A DNA stretch of 64,000 bases, taken from Nephromyces sp. MM_2019 (Eukaryota > Apicomplexa > Aconoidasida > Nephromycida). The notes beneath the pieces are model-generated. The model saw nothing but the letters and a program-made list of their open reading frames with translations, had not been told where the DNA came from and did not search any database. Each line of letters begins with the position of its first letter. Position 1 is the first letter of the stretch. The stretch spans positions 62,001-126,000 of the forward strand of contig JADHZB010001441.1 of assembly GCA_015657535.1 (NCBI GenBank), written 5' to 3'. Positions 37,526-50,500 of the stretch are shown here, in pieces. The translations under genes were made by a program, and so were the position numbers.

Positions 37526-40500
37526 TTTTAGTCGAAGAGATAATTCAAAGGGGATATCGAGCCTATTTCACGTGTTAACAGATTTACAAATAGCCTTTCA
37601 TTCACGATAGAATTCAGATAAAAATAGCTTCCTGCTGCTGTCTCGACTCATTTCTCGGTTTACGACCTGAGCCAAAAAAATTATCCTTCATGCTATTTGC
37701 CATTTGGCCCTAGGATGTGCTACTTGTTAAACGAAATGAAAACCCCTGTACCACTTTGTTTGAAAACATATTTTTACTACTTTTACTCATAAATAGCGCT
37801 TATTTGGATGTTATCTACTGCACCATACCATAAACTCACTAGTAAAATAAATTTCGAGGTCTCAATTACCAAAGCACCGTCGGTACCATCTCCCATTTTG
37901 TCGTAGACCATAAGAAGTGTCTCGAGTAAAGGAGCAGTATACACGTTGAATTGTAACAGTTCCCTACTACTAAAAAGTTGTAGGGCCGTATATACCAGTT
38001 AAGCAAAAATGCATAGAAGTGCTAGGTAAATTCATTCAGTATATAGGCAGAATCGAGCGTCGGCTCTAACAGTTCAGAAGACAAATTAATTAGAGTACTT
38101 GAGCACGGTAGTAACTCTTGTAAGCGAAGTCCCAGTGCTGCACGGCAAACTTGGATTCGTGACCGAGCGATGGATCTTGCGTCCTCGTGCGTGAGTATGC
38201 ATATAGAGGGAGAAAAAAATGTTGCCTAAAAATAAATTAGAACTATTTAAAAACTTCTTATATGAATCAGGTGCACTACTTGGCAATAAAAAAATTTGTT
38301 GAGTAGGTGCTTTTTTGCTTAGCTGCGTTCTCACAGGATCCTGGTATTCATTATTGCCTTTTTTGACATCTCAACCATAAAGTTATACCCTTGGTTGAAA
38401 CGTGGAAGTCGGCTTCTAAATATCTTCAAACGCAACGATAATTCGGCTGATTTTTGAGCTCCTGCACCGCATGAACTAATGTACATTCTAGGTTTTTATC
38501 TAGCTTAGGATGTTTTTTGTGCAAGTGCTAAAATTTTTAGCTTAATTGAGGAAGTAGTAAAAGCAAAAGTTCAGGATCTTTGCAAAAAGCTACATTAAAC
38601 AGTCATAAATCCGCAAACTATCGCTTCTGCCATTCGGTGCGCAATAGTAGCGTGAGGTTAAAAATAAGTTCCCAGCTTAAACGAGATGAGGCACTAACTC
38701 TCATGTACTCTAAAATGTGGCCTTATTCGCTAACGCAAAGTTAGAATACCATGTCACACGCAATCTACCCGGTTGCTCACAAATTTAAAGCCGAGCTTAA
38801 AAAGTAATAAGCTTACGAGTAATAAGGAGAGAAATAGCTGAACCAAAAAATTAACTGCAGCTTTATGCTAGTAACAGAAGTTTATTCATTTATGTTATCC
38901 ACATATGCTAAAACATATTAGAATAGTACCTCAGCACAGAAATAATATATCAAAAGCTGCCACTTAAAGCTCGCTCACAGGTAAAAAAACAAATGCGAAG
39001 GCTTGGACAACTGGTATTTTCGTTTCAAGCATGCTGTAGGTCATGCCCAGCATAATGCATGTAGTGGCGAGGCAACACAATTAGGAAGCGGGTAATCCAA
39101 AATATTGTGATCCCCGTCTATGTGTTGTGTATAACCTCGCATGTGTGCATATTCCGATATTTCCTTACGGAATATATCTCCATCAACCCACTTCCAAGTC
39201 AGTACAAAACAAAAAAAAATTCGCCAACACTCTAATGTGCTCTAATCATCACCATGCAACACATAAGTAAAAACTTTAGTCGCTAATACAATTTTATCAG
39301 GGTGTCATACCAAGTGGCTTAATTCCCAAATCTTTACCAGCATGCTGAGTTGAAGACACTAGTTTTGAAGTTGAGCCACCAGTGACATTTTTTTTTGCAT
39401 TGCACTTTTACGGCACTTGCTGGGGTAGTCCTCGGTGCTAATTTGTTATTAAATCCCTCTACGCTCCCAAAACTATAAGACTACGCAATACTCCTGTACA
39501 ATTATAGTTTGTGCCAACCGGTTTGACGAGTATAGGCAGTGAATACGGAATTTCGTATCCGCTTCCGGCAAGCACGTCATGACAAGTACAAAGAGTAGCA
39601 TCTTACAGCGTCATCATGTTTAACGAGCTAATACAAGCTCCAGTTGCTTCCTTAATAATAAGGTCATCAAGGGCTCAAATTTTCAAACAAATTCATCTTT
39701 CTGTGAAAAAATATCCGACTCTTTGTACATTCATGCCAGGCAGCAACATAATCTTTTCGGGCCTTTCCCCTGTGTGTAGCTTCAGGTGTCGCGTACAAAT
39801 AATCATGGCATCATGTTGCTGCACGATATCTCTCTTTGACGAAGCATTGCAGGGCTTGCAAAGCTGCTGCTGCCAAATAATTATCTTCTTGGCTTGCTAC
39901 AGGGCGTCGTGGGTCCAAAGTGCAGAGCAGCACTCTATGGTGACCATGAATAATCTGCTTTGCAAACCTTACGGCAGGTACATAGCAACGTTGAAACAAA
40001 AATATCATTTCAAGACATTTTGCATACGTTCCAGTACGTAGGAGCCAACAATGATATGGCAAGATTAGCAGAAGATGCTGTAGCACAGTAAGCCAAAGTA
40101 GCATTGATGCCAGAAATAGAAGCGTAATCTCCCGTTGTACGCAGTTTGTTGCACTTATGCAACCCCTAATGTTCCGGCTGCAAGCAGGGAAGTCCCCTGC
40201 AGTGATATTAGAGAGTGGCTAATCCCTATCATGCGCATTCCATTTGTAGGTGTTTCGTAGGGGCACTCGGATCATGATACTTAGTACAGCGCACATGCAG
40301 GAAGCTGCTGTCTTGCCACCTGAATCAGCACACTGGCATGACTAAGTTTGAGAGGCACAAAAATCATGTACTAGACTAGGGCCAGATTGCTAATAGACGC
40401 CCGGCAGAAAAATAAACCTACAGCTGGTGACCTGGTATAATGAAGTTTGGAACCAGAACACCCACTATGCGTTCTATGAGGTTGCAACAAAGGCTTCGGC

Positions 40501-43067
40501 GAAGCCTGAAAATCATTTATTCCCATTTCACTGCAGTGGTCTACAGAAGGCCTCCAGTACTAACTAATAAACTTCACGGAATCCATTCCTGAGTTCATCC
40601 AGACACAAGATACCCTATAGAGGATGTATGAATGAAGCAGCTTTAGGACTGGACCAGAAATGGGTGAATTTGCAGTCACTCCCAAGGTACCAACATCAAA
40701 AACTTAAACTTAACAGTAACTTGACACCTGGTAGCACTCCAATGTTGGAATGCTTCACTCCAAAAGGAAGATTTTACAAGTAAATTTTCCGCTCTAAGTA
40801 GAGTAAAAATTGTCCATGGGCATGATTGAAACGCTCATCAACGAAGTTTAGCGGCCCCAGCATATTTTACTTGTACTTCAATACCATAAGCTCTAACGGC
40901 ATCGTCAACTTATCACAGTACTCAAAGAGCACCTTGCGTAAAATCAGCTACGGCGGGTTACTGACCAAAAATTTGATGAAATCTACTCTTGCAACTAAGC
41001 CAGCAAGTATTCTGGTACAAAACTCTGCAAAAAACAACACAACCAAATCGATATCGTATTATCGGTATGTGCTATGGTTAACAAGCGTACCACTAGCACT
41101 GCCGGTAGCGCTTTTTCTGGATAGAGTTACGGGTAACTATATTCTAACGAAAAACTCAAAAATTATACCCCTGAATTGTCTAATAATAAATCTGATCAGA
41201 GCTTTCACAGCAGTAAAGCGGCATTGCTTCATTCACCAATGCATGAATACCACACCCAATAGAAGCCTGATCACATAACAGAAGATTTTCATGGTTCAAT
41301 AGGCGTATGACGAATCGAAATCCAGCTGTGCACGAAACCCGTATCACCAGGACCAAGTATCCTATTCAGGCAGCAAAATAAACCTCTACAAACCGCAAAG
41401 GATAAGTTAAGCATATAGGCGTATAGCTCATGCTTTTAAAAGCCTCCAGAACAACTATCAAACATCAATTTTTAAAAGTGAGAAGGGACGCACGATCCTT
41501 AATATTAATTTCTCGTCATCGATAAAATGAAGCGAGTGAAAAAAAGGTCACGCAGAACCGCTGTAAATGTTTCAGCGTAGCTTTCAGATAGTAAAAAAAT
41601 ACAAAAACGAAAATTAAGCACAAACCCCGTAGTGTCAAAAAAGAAAGTATTTAATATGGGGAACATGCAATACCTCATCTGGGATAAATCCCACAGGAAT
41701 TAACCCACTCACATTCTAAAATACTAGGAAAGGGCAAAATAACACGATAACAAAGCGAAATACATTCCATCATTGAAATGTATGCACAAATGTACAAGTA
41801 TTTAAGGAATATGATAATTCAAGCATAAAGAGTAGCGTAGGAATAACTTCGGTTACATTACATCATAAACTAAAATTATCACTTTGCTGGTGTTTAAACA
41901 CCGAAAAATCTACTGAAAAGGGATGAGCAGCGAAATGCAGCAAGGTGAGTTGCTTTGAAGCAATAGTTAACTTTTGTGAAAGTTTTGTCGACTCGCTAAA
42001 AGCTCAAACTGTGGCTATCAAAAAATCAATGAAAAACCCTCCCCTGCATTACTTGCAAGTTCGGAAGGAAAAAATAACAACAAAATTGATCAAACCCCGA
42101 CCAAGTACACTTATAAACAGAAAAATATCCATCAAGACGAGCGGAAATATCGTTACCATGCTATTCTGTTACCAGATGAAATCCGTAAGTCAACATTTGC
42201 TAAAATTACTATGGAGGCAGTCATACCACCAGTAGGTAAGCGTGGACAGGCACCAGCTTTCCTAACGAAGTGACTTGAAGATGCTCCCGCAATCTTTTTG
42301 ATTCATTTAAAAATAAAATCCCAGAACGTTTGAAATGTAGTAAAAGCTACAGCGGGTGTGCCTTCTTATAGCTAGACCAGCGTAAGAACATACCTCTCTA
42401 CAAAGCCCAAGGGAGCAAGCTTCCTTTCTTCACTTTGATACAAAACATTGCAAAAATTAAAAACGTGACAAAAAAATAATGGCACCTTCTAAATAGAAAA
42501 CTAAAAATACTATTAGCATTCAATCAGTGTACCACTTCAAGCCAACATTTCAATAATAAGAAAAATATATACAACAAATAATTCAATCAGAAAATTAAAC
42601 ATCCAGCAATAGTGTGGAGGATTCATCAACTATGGGAAAAAATGTGGCTGCCATAAAAAAAGCCTTAACATACATAATATATTAACTAAGAGTCTGCAGC
42701 AAGAATATTTTTCTGATGATTTTTATCCCTGATACGTTTTTTAAGTGTGCTGCTCTGTGCGCAATCATTTAAAGTACCTTGATTGCTACTATATCAACAA
42801 AAGGTGGACCTATATGCGGATTGGGAGCCAGGGCACGTAATCTCGACGCTATTAATCCCTCAAAAACAGCCAGCATAATTTATACTCATGCATTAATTAA
42901 GGATAAATTCAGCGCTATGACAAAAGGACCATTACTAATGAGACATTCTGAGATACGCGTCCCACAATTTAATGCCTAGTAGAGTAAATTGAGACTTGAG
43001 CTGATTTGTAGAGTATAGTACACGATGGCTGATAAAGAAATTCCCGCTACTAACAGGTATGTCTTTT
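37526..43067. other. Intergenic region between two minus-strand genes
   Basis: About 5.5 kb downstream of the synthase stop and upstream of the KH-locus start. Several plus-strand frames exist (39616-40041, 142 codons from a real ATG; 40826-41278, without an early ATG). The A-rich + strand and lack of splice context argue against plus-strand genes. The minus strand shows no convincing exon. The promoter of the KH locus should lie just right of 37525. Confidence 0.45.
39616..40041 (+). CDS. Unsupported hypothetical ORF, 141 aa
   Basis: Uninterrupted frame from ATG (MFNELIQAPVASLIIRS) to a stop at 40041. It is the longest plus-strand frame in this spacer. It overlaps a 97-codon frame on the other strand (39811-40104), is Cys-rich (SCCCTISL), has no recognised domain and lies where base skew predicts minus-strand transcription. 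The local sequence is somewhat GC-richer, which lengthens chance ORFs. It is probably not a gene. Confidence 0.15.
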   Translation: MFNELIQAPVASLIIRSSRAQIFKQIHLSVKKYPTLCTFMPGSNIIFSGLSPVCSFRCRVQIIMASCCCTISLFDEALQGLQSCCCQIIIFLACYRASWVQSAEQHSMVTMNNLLCKPYGRYIATLKQKYHFKTFCIRSST

Positions 43068-46000
43068 TTAACCAGATCTCAAATAAACATATTTGGCCAA
43101 TGTTATTAGTCTATTCGCACGCGCCCCATAAGGTTTGAGAATTTCTATAGCTTCCTCGATTAGAGATTCCGCATACAACTTGCTATTCTCCAAACCAATT
43201 AGCAGCGGGAAAGTAAGTTTTTTCGTCCGCTAAAAAAAGCAAAAACGGGGAGTAAAGCCATCAAGAAAATGCAGCACACAGTTCTTGTACGTAGTCGCTG
43301 CAATAAAACGTAAGAAATAAAAAGTGTCCACAATATGCTAGCGAAAAGATTGATGAAACTCAGAATGGAACTGTCGCTTACAAAGAAAGGTAAGTAATCA
43401 TAGCAAATAATACTGAAAGCAGCGTGAAAATCGGTGCTAACCGCATCCTTTCCTGCTGTTTTTCCCAAGGTCTCTGAATTCTGCGTAACATCGAGTATGT
43501 CGTCCAAAACCTGGAAGGCCAATCCAATTAGATTAGCAAATTTTTTAATATTCGTGATTTCTTCCTTTGGAGCATTTGCTAATAGAGCACCTGTGGCTGC
43601 AGCAACGCGTAGTAGAGACCCCGTTTTATAGGTATGAATCCATTCCAAGTGCTCCAGCGTCATACTATCAACGTAATTAGTGGCCTGCATATCTCCAGCC
43701 TGTCCACCTGCAATGCCATTTAAGCCAGAACCCTCCGCTAATAGTCTAACTACCTAAAGAAAAAAAAATAACGTAGCAGCTATATAAACGGCAAAAGGCC
43801 GGACTTCTAGTATTTTTTTTTCAATCGCAAGGGTGTATATGTAAAAGCTAGAGAAAAAAAACGCTTCAAAAAAACCACCGTATATTTTACACCAGACACC
43901 TTCGCAAAATTCGAGCACAAAGGCACAGAATGCCCTTATTTGTGTGTACCAAATTATGAAGACGGAATATATACAATGAACTAGCTCATATTCTAAATCT
44001 AATAGGATTAGCTTTGTCCTCTATATCAATTTTTTTCCGCTTTTTGCTCATATATTATAATTTGAACCCTACCTAACGGCTTACTTATATGAGAAGAGTC
44101 CTTCTAACGTTAGCCCTAATTCTAGCTTACCCTTCCGACTGCATCTACTTTACAAAAGAACGCAAAAAAAACTGTAAACCAACCTCAACTATAACTGCGG
44201 GACTTATACCGGCACTATGCTTAGTCACATGCTCAAAGGCTAGCGCGAGCAAGGCATCTCCAGCCAGCAATGCTATTGGCTGCCCAAATATTACATGATT
44301 CGTTGGTTGTCCTCTCCTCATTGAATCGTTATCAATGATAGGCAGGTCATCATGGATGAGGGACATTGAGTGTATCATTTCAATTGCAGCAGCAGTGGGC
44401 ATACACAGGGCAGGATCTCCATCAAATAACTCACAGGACATCAAGCATAGAATTGGGCGGAACCTTTTACTCTTTGCCAATAAAGTATACTGAATGGCCT
44501 TAGCCAAACTTGTAAACGCTTCGCAAGGTGGTGCATAGCTTCTAACCGCTGTCTTCAGTGACTCATGTACAGCGTAACGCTTATCTGACAACTCTAGTTT
44601 CAGTGTAGCGGCTTCAGAAGGTGTCAGTCCTAGCCTGGAGGTTTTAAAAGTGGGGGAAGAAGGTGAGTGACCGTCGAAAAGATAACTGTGCATATCAGTA
44701 TGAGGTAGTGACAGCTGCGACGTCGAGGGGGTAGCAGCAATTTCTTCGCAGGTTTCCACATTTTTGATAATGAAAGTATCATTAGGGGACGTAGGAACCC
44801 CAAATTTGCTGCTATCAATGGCAGAGCGAACGTACAGATCGGTGCCTCCTGAAAAAATATCCTTGTCACTACCTTCCTCTTCTTTAGTACAGGATCTATT
44901 AACTATGGCCGGCGTACCAGTTTTGCTTTCCATCTTGGAAAAAACGACGGGAGGGGATTTCCACAACCCATAGCCCTTCATTCTCCTGTGGTGCAGTGGG
45001 GCGCCCATAGATGCAGTTCCTTGGAAAAGACTCTTGAGCATCTCAGATAAAGGTTTAATAAGGGGCTTTCTTGCGGCAAAAAAATCGCAATGGCCGGGTA
45101 GGGAAAGAAAGGCTGACGAAAGCGGTGAAAGTTTGCTAGCAGAAAATATTTTGCTATTCAAATAGGAACGCCATATGGATGTTTTATAGAATGAGCTTTG
45201 CGAGGGCTTATTCCTACCTGAAGAAATGGTCAAAAATCGCTTCCCCTTAAAGATATGATGAGGAAACAAAAGTTGGGAGAGTGAATGATCATGCTGAAGG
45301 ACCACATTGTCTACATGTGGAGAGTCTACCCGTTTCATACTCGACGGGGACTCCATGTTTTGCATCGGCGTAAGGGCCAAAGAAATATTTTTTAAATGGC
45401 TTAAAAGCTGCTGGAAATTACAGTTAGAAAGCTTGACATTCACAAAAGAATCATTCGAGCAAGAAGCTGATGCAAAACACTTTCCCGTATGTTGATCATC
45501 ACGGTTAGCTAAAAAATTAGTCATATTCTGCATGCCAAAGGTAGAAACCTTTCGAGAAGCAACTTTTGCAATATCGCTATTAACATTCGTGGTTCTCTTC
45601 AAAGCTTTATAAGGACTAGATTCAATAAAAAATTTTTTAGAGTTTCTATTCAAGGAAAATAGAGGCTTCAAACTACCTGAAGTTTTGCCTTCACAGTTTC
45701 TATCATTCAAAGCTCCAAAGCATAAAGAATTCCACGCCATACGGGGAGTATCTCTCCCCCCTGCTGAATCTTGTTGGGGATTTGGAGTTGAACGACAGAA
45801 TAATCCTACATTGCTGCAATCAGCAGGCTTTCTTCGCCTTGGCAAAAGAGAGCTGTAATTTATATTATTCGACAAGAACCGTCTACTGGAACTATCGTTT
45901 CTCTGAATGCTACCATCATTAAAATACCCATCGAATGACTTGAGAACTCTTTTCTCACTTCTAGGTTGAGTAGCATCATAATCGTAACCCTTCCATCGTC

Positions 46001-46955
46001 TCAGAGAGCTACTCGGTTTAAGCAACGAATTTTCATTACTCCTGTGCAGGGCACCAAGAATTCTCCCATTCAAAGGGTTATTAGAACTCATATAGTACGA
46101 GATGTTTTTACGTCTTGGGGAACCTCCAACATGGTTCAGCGCTATATCAGCTGCAGCCTCTCCCGGGGAGTTAAAAAAAACAGCTACCACTGTAAGAACT
46201 GCCACTGCCATCAGCACGCTAGGCAAAAAACCAGTCCTGTCGCCATCAAAGGTATAACTGCTGTAAACTGCAGCTGAAGCAGAAAAGCATGAAGAAAAGC
46301 TGGAAGTCACGTTAAAAACATCCTCCATGAAAACGGGAAGTGTTCGAAGTCTCTCATGAAGAACATTACCATAATTATGAGCTCTTTCATTTGATATCCA
46401 ATAATATACCTTTTCCTGAATTTTTTTTTTTTTGCTCATAAGGGCCCTGTCAGCCAGAAAGTCACCAATTATAGTCTCAAGTTTGTCTGAGTCGTGCATT
46501 AAAGCATGCGAAAAGCTAGACCCAAACGATGAATGTTTGGAAGGAAGAGGAATAAGAGCAGAAAAATCATGAGATAAAACAGGGAAAATCGTAGTATTGA
46601 TCAAAGGGGCATTACCCAGAGAGAGAGGATGACGAAGTTCACGCGGGGAATAAATGGCAGATGGCGAAAGTAGGGTCATTGCAAGTTGATTTTCCACTTT
46701 GGTATCCTCAGAAGAACGCCGAGGTAAGTAATCCAGGCGCCTTCCGGACTTAGAAGGAAGGAGATGAAGATCATTGGTAAAACAGACAGGTTCCAGCTCA
46801 TTTCTTTTAGTATGATACCCATCCAAAACCATAATAAAGGGCAACGGCGAGTAGTGCGACCTCAAGTACTCATCGACTGGCGCACTACGCATACAGTAGA
46901 TGGCCAGACAGAGGAAGATGATCGCAATATCCAAAACACTCTGATGGAACTTCAT
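43068..46955 (-). CDS. Geranylgeranyl/polyprenyl diphosphate synthase with giant N-terminal extension
   Basis: Three exons: 44184-46955, 43442-43753, 43068-43229, all phase 0, 1081 aa. Residues from about 775 onward are a trans-prenyltransferase of the bacterial CrtE/plant GGPPS type, which condenses isopentenyl diphosphate with allylic diphosphates. The FARM is HDDLPIIDND (D869, D870, D875) followed by MRRGQPTNH; the SARM is DDILD (1008-1012) with upstream GGQAGDM and YKTGSLL; GKTAGKDA and the C-terminal LIGLENSK-YAESLIEEA follow. Met at the fifth position before the FARM (MSLIHDD) fits a C20 rather than FPP synthase. The first about 770 residues are Ser/Asn/Arg-rich and unlike any family I know. 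They contain a hydrophobic leader (VLDIAIIFLCLAIYC, residues about 8-22) and a second helix (SVLMAVAVLTVVAVFF). The leader suggests secretory or apicoplast routing, which is inference. The start is the first ATG after an in-frame stop. Confidence 0.88.
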
Positions 46956-47348
46956 TTTCAAATTTCTGGGAAAATGCGCAATCAGAAGGGAAATTGGCAA
47001 GAAAAAAACTAGTCAAAAAATACGATAAAACAACACACCAAACCTCAAAAGGCTAGCATTCGAAACTTTCAAAAAAGTATCATTCTTTATCAATCTTGGA
47101 GAGTAGCAGCAAGAGTGGATAATGTACTGAAGATATACTCTGGACACTACCTGGCTTTTGTATGTATATACTACACAAATTACAATAATTTTGTATTTCC
47201 GCTACAAATGACATCAAACAGCAAAATTCTACTTATAGCAATAAAAATATCATCTGTTCATCTCAAAACACTCTATACGCAGTAGCGTCACAACTTTCAT
47301 AACAAGCAGAAACTGAGCTTTACATATAGAATCTTAAAAAAATTAAGT

Positions 47349-47579
47349 TTACTTCAGCATCACAAACGGCAGAAAAAAAAGCTTAGTACCAGCAAAGCAG
47401 AGTCTCAATGCTGAAGAATCACCAGCAAACCAACCCAAAGCCAAAAAAAATTGATTCTGAAACTTCTCGCGGGTTGGCTGCCACATTAATGGCCAAAATT
47501 TTGAGGTAGCTAAACCCACACATACACACAAGGCTACTAGTAAACCGTTGAAATCGCCTCCGCTGCCACAAGAAAACAT
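47349..47579 (-). CDS. Hypothetical small hydrophobic ORF, 76 aa
   Basis: ATG-started frame MFSCGSGGDFNGLLVALCVC, continuing VGLATSKFWPLMW, to a stop at 47349. It lies about 400 bp upstream of the synthase start on the same strand, so it may be upstream transcribed sequence. A similar FN-LL--L-VCV stretch occurs in the frame at about 48950-49005. No family recognised. Confidence 0.2.
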   Translation of the reverse strand: MFSCGSGGDFNGLLVALCVCVGLATSKFWPLMWQPTREKFQNQFFLALGWFAGDSSALRLCFAGTKLFFLPFVMLK

Positions 47580-50500
47580 GAGATTCAGCTCAAAAATAGC
47601 CCATTTTTACAAATAACTTGCACATAGTACCCATTTACATCACCAACTTTTGAAATTCTTCAGCCTTTCCACTTTGATCATCACTGTGAAAGACGCTGGA
47701 GAGGTAACATCTTTTAAAAATTTCGATCGCAAAGCATGTGGTATGCAAACTCCCCAATGTCTATTCGATTATCTGTCGTGGAAAATGATAGAGACTACAT
47801 GAGAGGACGAAAAAGTGTTGAATCTGAGCTTTCCTCTGCACAATTTCCTAGCCATTGATTTTAAAAGAAACATCAGAAACAAAAAAAGTTTCTTTGGCAT
47901 CAAACAACCTTTTCAAGTAACAAATCTTCAAAATTAGCATTCTAGATATGCTTCAACTTACTTGCAAAATACTCTACTTCTTTTTTACTGCATGGAAGTA
48001 GCATAATCGATGCAAAACACACATCATTTGGAAATCGCTAAAAAATCATGTGATCATATTCATCTATATACTACCTTTTATTACGCTCTACATCTTCTTT
48101 TTAGTCTCCTATCAGTAATGTAATTGAAGGCGATACAAGGAAACCAAAGTGTGGCATTGGCAAGAGAATTCCCAGAGTAACGGAAGACGAAAGAGTGCAT
48201 CATAAGGTAGGTCATCAAATTATCTGCCTGAAGACCACGAAATATCCATAAGAAAATGAGTTAAGTTAAAATAATCGTATGAATTTTTTATCCAGGCTCC
48301 AAAAAAGAAATACGCAGGAAATACCCTCCAGTCTACTTTCAACAGATTTAGATATGAACACAAAAAATTTTTAAGCAATAAAAAAAAATTATATTCTGTA
48401 CGTACACCCATATAAACAGAAGCTCCTGGGAAAAATAAACCTGCTATTACAATATACTTACGCAAATTTTCATGTTTCATTCTCACAAAAAATGATCTCT
48501 GTAAGTTGTTAAAACGCATTAAACTACTAGAAACTTTGAAACCTGCGCCAAAATACTAGTTATGAAACTTTAAACTCTTTTAAACAAAAGGTAGCCGATA
48601 AGCTACAGGTATACGAAAAAAAGACTATATCTCCACACCAACGATATATTCTAGCCTCGCCCCATACTAGCAGGGGTGTTAGCTTTGCCCTATACTAACA
48701 TTGTGAGCAATTTTCTGGGCTCAAAATTTGTTAGAACTAAATTTTACAAATGAATCTGCCACAAGAACTTGATTAATATACGCTCGTCAAGACATTTTAT
48801 TATACGTCGTATTAAAGATACTCGGGAACGCAACAAGTAAATTCCAAGAAATAACAAAGGCTGGCAATAAAGGCGTAAAAAAAACTTAATTTCACTTCTT
48901 TTCATCACCTCCATATGCAAGAAACGGCCCATTACCATATCCTGTAACGAAGCAAGAATAGCAACTACACACACAGCTAAGCCTGCTAGCAGCCGGTTGA
49001 AACTGGTTGAGAGGTAAATTTAGCAAAAAGACAAGCAGAAATCCTAATGAACTTTCATAGCACCCGTGTACTATGCTGGCATAAACAGGAACTTGCTCTC
49101 AGGAATAAGTCTTACAATCCGGGACTTGAAGCTTATGCAAGATCACAAAGCATCAAAAGAAGATATCTACCGCGGCCAATTAACAAGATCCTTTTCAAAG
49201 CAAATAATCTTAGTTATAAACGTAAGATCATATAGTCAATATGCTAAATACACGGAAAAAAAACTTCCTCGAGGGGCAATCTCGTTAAGGAGTCGCTAGC
49301 AAATTAGGAAGCAGAGCAATAGTTCTATTACTGCTGGTAGACAGCTAGCAAAATATTCTAGGCGACTTTTCACTTAGTGAAATCTACAGAGCTTAAAAAT
49401 CATGGCAATATGATCCACGTAAAGAAAAAAAACTTGTACGAGAAAGCAGTAAAATCCAGAAATACACGTCCACTTCGTGATTGATACGCCATATAAAAGA
49501 CTGAAGGAAGTGCTGTCTTGCTCTCATTCAACTGTATAAATATCCTAGATTAACTGAATTTTTGGGAATAAACACATCCACCAACAACCACCAAATAAAT
49601 AAAGATTTCTCACCATGTACAATGGGTTCCATTAGGCAGTGCACTTTGCTTTGCCCAAAACAGCGAATAAAGACTCCATAGAGAAGCCACCAAATACTTA
49701 TCAGACAACCACGAGCGAGCTATATAAAGCTAGTGCAATAATATCAAAGTAACTGGGCTTAAAGTTTCTAGGCATAGCTCCAAAATAGCCTGAAAAAAAA
49801 TTCCTATTATCAGTTACACTTTAGAAGAAAGAGAAACCAGTTTGGCTCTATGCAATAAAATATTTCTTGCACCAGCAGTCTATCGGAAAGCCCTCTTCTT
49901 TTATTTGAACGACAAAAAGACGGCGCAGCAATTTTTGAAGAACTTTTTTTGCAACATCACTCCATCTGAATAAGAATTACTTCAAAACAGTATGAATTGA
50001 GCAGAGCGCTTGCCAGTTTGGAATTCACATGCTCAAGCGCGAACATAGCATCCCGAGAGAACATTGTATAATTGGGATCAGCACAAGCAACGTACCAAAA
50101 ATGTATCACCAATGCGATAGCACCCTCCGTACAGAGGGCATGAACAAATAGAAAGAAAAAACTCTAGTATAATTAAATGTATTAGTCTCCAGATTCTTCA
50201 TTAATACTCTTGCCAGAAACTATACTTTAATATATTTCCCCTAGAAAGAAAGATATTCTACATTGTTCTTCTATAGAGTAAATTCACAGCTACATAAGCT
50301 ACGGGTCCCAAGTGCAATTATTTACTTTGGGTGTGTAAACGTATTTTAGCTCAAAGTACTAATGCCAATATGCTCACTTCAAATTACCTGCAAGAATTAC
50401 CAAACGGGAAATTCACTCCGCATCAGTAGGCTGTTGCATGGAAAGACAATATTAAAACTAAAACAAAAAATACTCGGGAATCTCAATATATCTCATTCCT

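Noticed and set aside
40826..41278. 150-codon plus-strand ORF
   Set aside because: No ATG for the first about 50 codons, no domain, and it lies where base skew predicts minus-strand transcription.
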